Origin: Symploca sp. SIO2C1
Lineage (GTDB): Bacteria > Cyanobacteriota > Cyanobacteriia > Cyanobacteriales > Coleofasciculaceae
Length of the DNA stretch: 35,564 bases
Direction of reading: 5' to 3'
NCBI GenBank assembly: GCA_010692635.1
Contig: JAAHGL010000064.1
Location: forward strand, 1-35,564
The translations under genes and the position numbers were made by a program. Positions 30,374-35,564 of this stretch are shown piece after piece (position 1 is the stretch's first letter; each line of letters begins with the position of its first letter). The notes beneath the pieces were generated by a model, which searched no databases, was not told the DNA's origin, and saw nothing but the letters and a program-made list of their open reading frames with translations.

Positions 30374-30736
30374 TCACAAAGCAAACACTATCCTCAGAGC
30401 TTCGTCAATCTCCAACATAAATGCTGGCTCTAATTCACCTCGAATGCCCACAAAGCGAGAAAGATAATCTATTGGACGTGTTTGCAAACAATCTGCAATA
30501 GACTTTTTAGTTAATCCATTAGCGTGGGATGGCTCAATTTCTACATTACTTTTAATCTTAGCTTTTTTAACACTCCAAGCGGTAATTGGGACAACTTGAA
30601 TCACAGGAACACGAGCATTGTAAGTATTGTTTGTCACCACAATACACGGTCTAATTTTGCCCGTTTCTGAACCCTTAGTCGGTTCAAGATTAATGTCAAT
30701 AATTGCACCCCGTTTAAACTTTATTCTCTCGGCCAT
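30374..30736 (-). CDS. MazF/PemK family endoribonuclease toxin
   Basis: The 120-residue product has the MazF/PemK fold: KFKRGAIIDINLEPTKGSETGKIRPCIVVTNN with the conserved Arg in KIRPCIVV, then PVIQVVPITAW and KSIADCLQTRPIDYLSRFVG near the active site, and a C-terminal helix LEIDEALRIVFAL. MazF-type toxins cleave single-stranded mRNA at short motifs and so arrest growth. It overlaps the 3' end of the antitoxin gene by 16 bp, so translational coupling is likely. ATG 30736 begins MAERIKFKRG. Confidence 0.92.
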   Translation of the reverse strand: MAERIKFKRGAIIDINLEPTKGSETGKIRPCIVVTNNTYNARVPVIQVVPITAWSVKKAKIKSNVEIEPSHANGLTKKSIADCLQTRPIDYLSRFVGIRGELEPAFMLEIDEALRIVFAL

Positions 30737-30957
30737 TCTTTTAAGCCTGCCTCGGTTAGCTCTTGCAGTTCTTGATTGTCTTCGTAAATTTCGGCATAGA
30801 GATTAGCAGATTCTTGCAGATTATCTACACTCAATGCTAACTGTAATTTTGCCAAGGCTATCCTAACTACTTCGCTAGCATCTTGAAATCCATATTCTTG
30901 ACAGCGTTCAAGAAAACTGATGGTAAACTCATCGAGTTTAAATGTCTGTTCTTTCAT
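30721..30957 (-). CDS. Antitoxin of a MazF-type module
   Basis: The 78-residue product is mostly helical and acidic towards its C-terminus (ESANLYAEIYEDNQELQELTEAGLKEWPRE), as expected of a toxin-binding tail. The N-terminal part (MKEQTFKLDEFTISFLERCQEYGFQDASEVVRIALAKLQ) resembles a ribbon-helix-helix or ParD-like DNA-binding unit, so it may repress its own promoter. It directly precedes the toxin and overlaps it by 16 bp, the usual order. ATG 30957 follows a short spacer from the divergent kinase gene (88 bp). Confidence 0.82.
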   Translation of the reverse strand: MKEQTFKLDEFTISFLERCQEYGFQDASEVVRIALAKLQLALSVDNLQESANLYAEIYEDNQELQELTEAGLKEWPRE

Positions 30958-31044
30958 TCTTACATAAGTAATTGAGAGATACGTTTTTAGTCTACCTGAA
31001 CTTAATATGCCACAATTAACGCGGATGTTTCGTAATCGTGAGCG

Positions 31045-32640
31045 ATGGTTTGGGTAGCAGGAGAGCCGTTGCAGGGTGGTGAGTACATCATCGAAAATAA
31101 ACTGGGAGAAGGGGGCTTTGGGATTACCTACAAAGCTCTGTATGTGCCATTGAATCAGCCGGTGGTGATTAAGACTCTCAATGAGAGTCTACAGAATGAC
31201 CCAGAATATCCCAAGTATGTGCAGCGATTCATCAATGAAGGACAAAGGGTGGCTAAGTTATCTGCTAACCCTCATCCCTCAATTGTGCGAATTAGCAACC
31301 TCTTTGAGGAAAATGGACTTCCTTGCCTGGTAATGGACTTTATTGAAGGAGAAAGTTTGTTCGATATAGTTCAGCGTCGCAAGGCATTACCAGAAAATGA
31401 GGCATTGGAGTATATACTCCAAATCGGGAGTGCTTTGTCTGTAGTGCATAAAGCAGGACTAGTACACCGGGACGCCCATCCTAATAATATTATGCTGCAA
31501 AGCAACGGCAGAGCAGTTCTAATTGATTTTGGGATCGCCGGAGAAACTGCTTCCTCTCAAAGAAGCTCAAAGATTTTTGCGAATAAAGCTTTTGCCCCTT
31601 ATGAGCAAATATATGGCAGGCATACTGCTCGCAAGCCAACTGTAGATATCTACACTCTTGCAGCTTCTTTGTACTATGCTGTAACCGGTCAAGTCCCAAC
31701 CTCTTCTTTAGAGCAAAAGCTCCATAACGTCTCTTTACTGCCACCACAGCAGCACAATCAGAATCTCAGCGATAAATTGAATCGAGCCATTCTCAAAGGC
31801 ATGAAATTAGAGGCAAAAAACCGCCCTCAGTCGATGCAGGAATGGTTGAAGTTACTGGAAGTAGCAAATCGCACTATGGCAGTTTCTCCGCAAGCAAAAG
31901 CGAGAATCATTCCTTGGTGGTGGTTAGCAGGAATCTTCATCATCTACACCTTAACCAGTTTGCTCTTTACTCTGTCTTGGGCTCCATCTTGGGTAGTAAT
32001 TATAGGAGTTTTAGGTTCTGGGTTCAGTGGTGAACTGGCAGCTTTAGCCTTAGCTGCTGCCGCTGCCGGTTCTGTTGCTGTAATTTTAGCTAAATTTTGG
32101 ACCGGAGCTGTAGCCTTAGCTGTAGTTGTAGCTTGGAGTGGAGTGGGAGCGACAGCTGTAGTTTTAGCTAAAGCTTGGCATGGTATTAAGTCAATAGCTG
32201 CAGTTGTGGGTGTAGCTATTGTAATGGCAATGGCTTGGACTGGGGTTTCGGCTACTTTAGCTGGGGTGTTGGCTGGGATAGGAGCTGTTGTTGTAACCCT
32301 AGCTGGAGCTTTGGCTGGGATGTGGGCAGCGAATGGTACGGAGGCTTTAGAAGAGTTTGTAGATGAGTATTCAGCTAAAATAGGAGCAACGGTGATCATT
32401 TTGGTGGTGGCTGTTGCTGTAGCTTTAACTGGGACTAAAACTGAGGAAGTTAGTGTAATTGAGTCCATCGTAGCGGCTTCAGCAGCAGCGGCATCGTTAC
32501 TTGGGGTAAACCATAGTGTACGACTAGCGAAAGAACAGTTAAAAAAGTCTTTCAACCGATGGCACACATTTTTGATTTTGACGGGAACTGCTTGTTTTGG
32601 GCTGGGTTTAGGGTCGTTGATTTATAGCATGTTAGGTTGA
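31045..32640 (+). CDS. Membrane-anchored Ser/Thr protein kinase
   Basis: The 531-residue product has an N-terminal Hanks-type kinase domain (about 13-270): glycine loop GEGGFG at 21-26, the ATP-binding K43 in VVIK, catalytic loop HRDAHPNN starting at H141 (the usual Lys of HRDXKPXN is His), and metal-binding D161 in IDFG. After WWWLAGIFIIYTLTSLLFTLSW (about 290-312) the rest is an Ala/Val-rich series of several likely membrane helices with a recurring AW(T/S/H)GV pattern, ending KRWHTFLILTGTACFGLGLGSLI-like. It probably senses or anchors at the membrane; ligands are unknown. Such kinases are numerous in filamentous cyanobacteria. ATG 31045 is consistent with the domain. It is divergent from the toxin-antitoxin pair. 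Confidence 0.93.
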   Translation: MVWVAGEPLQGGEYIIENKLGEGGFGITYKALYVPLNQPVVIKTLNESLQNDPEYPKYVQRFINEGQRVAKLSANPHPSIVRISNLFEENGLPCLVMDFIEGESLFDIVQRRKALPENEALEYILQIGSALSVVHKAGLVHRDAHPNNIMLQSNGRAVLIDFGIAGETASSQRSSKIFANKAFAPYEQIYGRHTARKPTVDIYTLAASLYYAVTGQVPTSSLEQKLHNVSLLPPQQHNQNLSDKLNRAILKGMKLEAKNRPQSMQEWLKLLEVANRTMAVSPQAKARIIPWWWLAGIFIIYTLTSLLFTLSWAPSWVVIIGVLGSGFSGELAALALAAAAAGSVAVILAKFWTGAVALAVVVAWSGVGATAVVLAKAWHGIKSIAAVVGVAIVMAMAWTGVSATLAGVLAGIGAVVVTLAGALAGMWAANGTEALEEFVDEYSAKIGATVIILVVAVAVALTGTKTEEVSVIESIVAASAAAASLLGVNHSVRLAKEQLKKSFNRWHTFLILTGTACFGLGLGSLIYSMLG

Positions 32641-32654
32641 ATTTCCATAAGTGA

Positions 32655-32693
32655 AAGCTCCCGTCGCTAACCCTATAGGTATAGCGCGGGCTT
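32655..32693. terminator. CCCG-CGCTA hairpin between convergent genes
   Basis: CCCG (32660-32663) pairs with CGGG (32687-32690) and CGCTA (32665-32669) with TAGCG (32682-32686); ACC/GGT and AAG/CTT extend it inward and outward. It lies between the convergent kinase and subtilase genes and probably serves as a bidirectional terminator. It belongs with the similar hairpin at 29738-29770. Confidence 0.55.
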
Positions 32694-32718
32694 CTCATTA
32701 CTTCAGAAGGTCAGGATT

Positions 32719-35564
32719 CTACACAACTACTAAATTATCCACTAGCAGTGCTGAGTCAACACCATTATCTACCACATCTACCACTCCGATACTCACCATA
32801 AAAGTACCAGCAGTTGTGAACTCATGAGTAAAAGTTCCATAGCCGGTTTCTGAGCCAAAGGAACCAGCAAAGCGGGAAAATTGATTGGTTGTATCGGCTA
32901 GTTCCAATAAATCTCCAGAAGTTAAATCTCCAGAAGTAATTGACACAAAGCCAAAATCGTTGTAAATACTGGAGGTGTTTTCATTAGTGAGGAAGTTCCA
33001 ATCGAAGCTCAACTCATCCCCAGCTGCCACTGTAATTGATGTAAATTGAATAGCAGAGCCTGCGATCGCATCACCATTACCTAGAGCGTCTAAATCTCCG
33101 GAATTGATTCCCAAGAAGTCCTCGAGCTCAGCATCGCTTACTGAATTATTACCAGTAGTAACTAAAGCTTGGTAGGTTCCTTCGGTAGGATTGCTACTAA
33201 CTGCTGCTGTCTCAATACTAGTATCACCGATCAAATTCCAACCACTGAAATCACCGAGTTCAAAACCAGCGTTGAGGGTAGCAAGGAGCTGGTTTCCAAA
33301 GTCAATATCTGCTACAGTCTCGCCAGGATTTAAGTTAATGGTGTGAGTGCCAGGATTACCACCAGCCATATTGAGAATTGCCTCACCTAAAGCAAGCACA
33401 TCAACCCGCTTAAAGTCAAGACCAGTATTGGTGATATTATCATCTTCATCATCACCATCATTAATTGTGACACCAGTAGAATTTAGCAGATCACTCAACT
33501 CAGTTACAGTCAATCGGCGACCAAGTTCTTGCACTGCCAATTGCTGAGCTAGTACGACAATCCCGGCAATATGAGGTGAAGCTTGGCTAGTACCGTGCTG
33601 GGTAACAGTACCTCCATTGGGACCTGCACCAGTAATTGGTGCTCCGGGAGCAAAGACAGTAGTTAAGTTCTGGTGACGCTGGGAGAAGGGAGTAATCTGA
33701 TCTACTCCGGTGGAGAAGGCTGTGGCACCATCACCGTAACTAAAGCTACCCACATTAGAATCATACACCGCACTGATAGCCAGGGAGTTGGGATCGGCTG
33801 CTGGATAGGAGACTCCCTGAACACTGTTAAAGCTGAAGAAGTCGTTGCCTGCTGCGGAGACAACCGTAACATCTAATGCAGCTAAAGCTGCCATCTCATC
33901 AGCTATGCCGTACAGAGTTTGGGGAATATTGTAGTTGCCACTGTCCCCTAGGGACATATTGACACTGGTGATATTGTAGGTGGCAGCATTGTTGACAACC
34001 CACTGTAAGGCTTGCTCAACATAGGAGAAGTTGCCTGCTCCACTATCTTCAAACACCTTAAGGTGAATAAGATCAGCCCCTGGTGCCATACCCGTATAAG
34101 TGCTATCAGAAGAGCCAACTATACTAGAAACGTTGGAGCCATGTCCATCAACATCAGTGGCATCTGCATCCCCGTCAGCAAAATCGTAGCTATAGACAAT
34201 GCGATCCGCAATACCGTCGTTGTCACTGTCAGGACCGAAGAAGGGATGATCTAAATCAATGCCAGTATCCAAGATTACCGTGGCAAAACCGCTGCCATCA
34301 ATCCCAGCAAATCTAGAATCAGCACGGAAGTCATCTATATTGATTAGTGGACCAGAGTCATTAGTTTGGGGAGTGATGATGTCATCTGAAGTTTCGGGAG
34401 TAATGATGTCATCTGAAGTTTCGGGAGTAATGATGTCATCTGAAGTTTCGGGAGTGATGATGTCATCTGAAGTTTCGGGAGTGATGATGTCATCTGAAGT
34501 TTCGGGAGTGATGATGTCATCTGAAGTTTCGGGAGTGATGATGTCATCTGAAGTTTCGGGAGTGATGATGTCATCTGAAGTTTCGGGAGTAATGATATCA
34601 TCTGAAGTTTCGGGAGTAATGATGTCATCTGAAGTTTCGGGAGTGATGATGTCATCTGAGGTGGCGACTACTTCACCATAAGTATAGATGGCAATGTCTG
34701 AACCTAGGGTACTAATTTGGGATTTTGTCGCAGTACTGCTACTACTGGGATAAGTTAGTTGCCAGGCATTCTGCACAACTTCGGCAACATAGTAAGTACC
34801 TCCTGCTAAACCAGAGAAGACGTAATTACCATTAGTGTCGGTAGTAGTTGAAGTTTCCCCAGCATCCATCTGACCATTCTGATTTTGGTCTAGGTAAACT
34901 GTCCAATTTGCTAATCCTACCTCACCAGCTTCTTGGATACCATTACCGTTTTGGTCATCCCATACCATACCTTGAATCTGACCATTGTTGGTATCTCTCA
35001 AAACATTATCTAAACCCCAGTTATCGAAGTTAGAACCACCGTGATTCTCTTGCCGCCACCGGAGAGTGGTATTACTAGTTTGGGCTGCTAGAGGAATAGC
35101 TTCGGTAATGGTAGTCCAACTGGTGTAGACTTCTGTGCCATAAGTGTTGATGTTATTCCAAGTAGTGTCTCCATCAAGGGAATATTCTAGTACGACATCG
35201 TCCCCAGGATCGGCATTCTCACCACCATTGCTATTGTTGCCGAAAATTAGGTCAAACGAGATACTACCACCACTGGAAAAATCCACTGTATTAGTGACTG
35301 CATAACGAGAGCTATCGCCGACAGACCCGCCGCTAAAATATAGGGAGTTGCCAGAGCCACCAAAATTGGTATTGACTGAACCATTACTGATATCTGACCA
35401 TTGAGTATTATCAATCCCTGGGTCAAAGTCATCTCCAGTAAAGGTGCTACTCTGAGCAGTAATAGTATTGTTGATAGTATAAGTACCGACCCGACCGTAA
35501 TCACCGTTACTCTTAACATGCAGGTAATAGGTCCCAGGAGCTACTGAAGTGTTAATGTTAGCGA
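32719..35564 (-). CDS. Large subtilisin-family (S8) serine protease with SdrD-like and repeat domains, 5' partial
   Basis: The frame is open through the right edge, so the N-terminus is missing; about 948 residues are visible. In order from the edge: a GTYYLHVKSNGDYGRVGTYTI segment like a pre-peptidase or bacterial Ig-type domain, a galactose-binding-like domain (ISFDLIFGNNSNGGENADPGDDVVLEYSLDG), an SdrD B-like domain (GQIQGMVWDDQNGNGIQEAGEVGL), an 11-unit DDIITPETS repeat, then the S8 catalytic domain. The triad is Asp in VILDTGIDLDHPFF, His in DVDGHGSNVSSIVG and Ser in HGTSQASPHIAG, with oxyanion Asn in SAAGND. The C-terminus holds another exported-protein beta domain (LNAGFELGDFSGWNLIGDTSIET, ALLVDNLVVV). 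Acidic loops (DNDGIADR, DVDGDGDE-like) suggest calcium binding. It is probably secreted or cell-surface; the signal lies outside the window. Confidence 0.9.
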   Translation of the reverse strand, partial: ANINTSVAPGTYYLHVKSNGDYGRVGTYTINNTITAQSSTFTGDDFDPGIDNTQWSDISNGSVNTNFGGSGNSLYFSGGSVGDSSRYAVTNTVDFSSGGSISFDLIFGNNSNGGENADPGDDVVLEYSLDGDTTWNNINTYGTEVYTSWTTITEAIPLAAQTSNTTLRWRQENHGGSNFDNWGLDNVLRDTNNGQIQGMVWDDQNGNGIQEAGEVGLANWTVYLDQNQNGQMDAGETSTTTDTNGNYVFSGLAGGTYYVAEVVQNAWQLTYPSSSSTATKSQISTLGSDIAIYTYGEVVATSDDIITPETSDDIITPETSDDIITPETSDDIITPETSDDIITPETSDDIITPETSDDIITPETSDDIITPETSDDIITPETSDDIITPETSDDIITPQTNDSGPLINIDDFRADSRFAGIDGSGFATVILDTGIDLDHPFFGPDSDNDGIADRIVYSYDFADGDADATDVDGHGSNVSSIVGSSDSTYTGMAPGADLIHLKVFEDSGAGNFSYVEQALQWVVNNAATYNITSVNMSLGDSGNYNIPQTLYGIADEMAALAALDVTVVSAAGNDFFSFNSVQGVSYPAADPNSLAISAVYDSNVGSFSYGDGATAFSTGVDQITPFSQRHQNLTTVFAPGAPITGAGPNGGTVTQHGTSQASPHIAGIVVLAQQLAVQELGRRLTVTELSDLLNSTGVTINDGDDEDDNITNTGLDFKRVDVLALGEAILNMAGGNPGTHTINLNPGETVADIDFGNQLLATLNAGFELGDFSGWNLIGDTSIETAAVSSNPTEGTYQALVTTGNNSVSDAELEDFLGINSGDLDALGNGDAIAGSAIQFTSITVAAGDELSFDWNFLTNENTSSIYNDFGFVSITSGDLTSGDLLELADTTNQFSRFAGSFGSETGYGTFTHEFTTAGTFMVSIGVVDVVDNGVDSALLVDNLVVV
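34370..34666 (-). repeat. 11-unit 27-bp tandem repeat in the subtilase gene
   Basis: Eleven head-to-tail units of 27 bp, each encoding DDIITPETS, run from 34370 to 34666. The last unit (left end of the protein order) diverges at its end and the first encodes DDIITPQTN. The units are nearly identical, differing at one or two positions. They form a hydrophilic stalk between the SdrD-like and protease domains; copy number can change without a frameshift. Confidence 0.95.

Noticed and set aside
31944-32567. Long minus-strand open frame opposite the kinase
   Set aside because: It is an Ala/Thr-rich shadow of the Ala/Val-rich membrane domain; the plus-strand kinase has all catalytic motifs and a continuous frame.
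34370-34666. Possible CRISPR array
   Set aside because: The 27-bp units are contiguous with no spacers and lie in a coding frame.
34259-34681. Plus-strand open frame made of GVMMSSEVS repeats
   Set aside because: It is the complement of the 27-bp array in the subtilase gene; a 27-bp unit without stops is open in several frames, and the subtilase frame has the domains.

Overview
The window looks like chromosomal DNA from a filamentous cyanobacterium. The grounds are about a dozen copies of the HIP1 octamer GCGATCGC in 35.5 kb, many heptanucleotide short tandem repeats between genes, and gene families typical of cyanobacteria (DUF2358, DUF4330, DUF6717, TIGR03960 radical SAM, VMAP-type HTH with WD40 repeats, pentapeptide repeats). 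The genus cannot be read from the sequence. I saw no rRNA, tRNA or CRISPR array.

Layout. 1-745: wreck of an IS200/IS605-type gene, an HNH-less IscB relative that looks like IsrB, with a right-end-like hairpin. 822-2689: secreted pentapeptide-repeat protein, DUF2358 protein, and a thioredoxin-fold AhpC/TSA-like protein without a peroxidatic cysteine. 2781-6651: minus-strand nucleotide-sugar block of UDP-glucose dehydrogenase, GT2 glycosyltransferase and UDP-glucuronate 4-epimerase-like enzyme. 7122-12879: DUF6717, geranylgeranyl-reductase-family oxidoreductase, a small unknown protein divergent from tlyA across a palindrome-rich promoter, a phosphocholine-cytidylyltransferase-like enzyme, two small unknown proteins and a STAS anti-sigma antagonist. 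12934-15666: large B12-binding radical SAM protein carrying two in-frame short-repeat insertions. 15705-17287: decayed DNA with an inverted-repeat element, an HTH-WD40 remnant and a frameshifted ORF relic. 17319-23802: plus-strand surface-polysaccharide export and decoration block (Wzt-like ATPase, two methyltransferases, tandem-domain GT2). 23922-24072: fossil tnpB/right end. 24078-26615: glycogen phosphorylase. 26985-29693: three-gene minus-strand set of aminotransferase, methyltransferase and GNAT-like protein. 29805-30957: DUF4330 and a MazF-type toxin-antitoxin pair. 31045-32640: membrane-anchored Ser/Thr kinase. 32719 to the end: a large secreted-type subtilase with an 11-unit 27-bp repeat, cut by the window edge.

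How the genes fit together. The two polysaccharide blocks could supply UDP-glucuronate and UDP-galacturonate and build, methylate and export a glycan. The UDP-glucose dehydrogenase, however, has Tyr where the family has its catalytic Cys, and no Wzm permease accompanies the Wzt ATPase. The rest is a mixture of housekeeping genes and small accessory modules. The strongest unusual signals are the catalytic-site substitution in Ugd, heptanucleotide repeats translated inside an essential-looking radical SAM gene, repeated cassettes in which a heptanucleotide array sits inside inverted repeats, the nested operator-like palindromes upstream of tlyA, and the uncharacterised aminotransferase-methyltransferase-GNAT operon. 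I did not find a clear multi-gene defence system.
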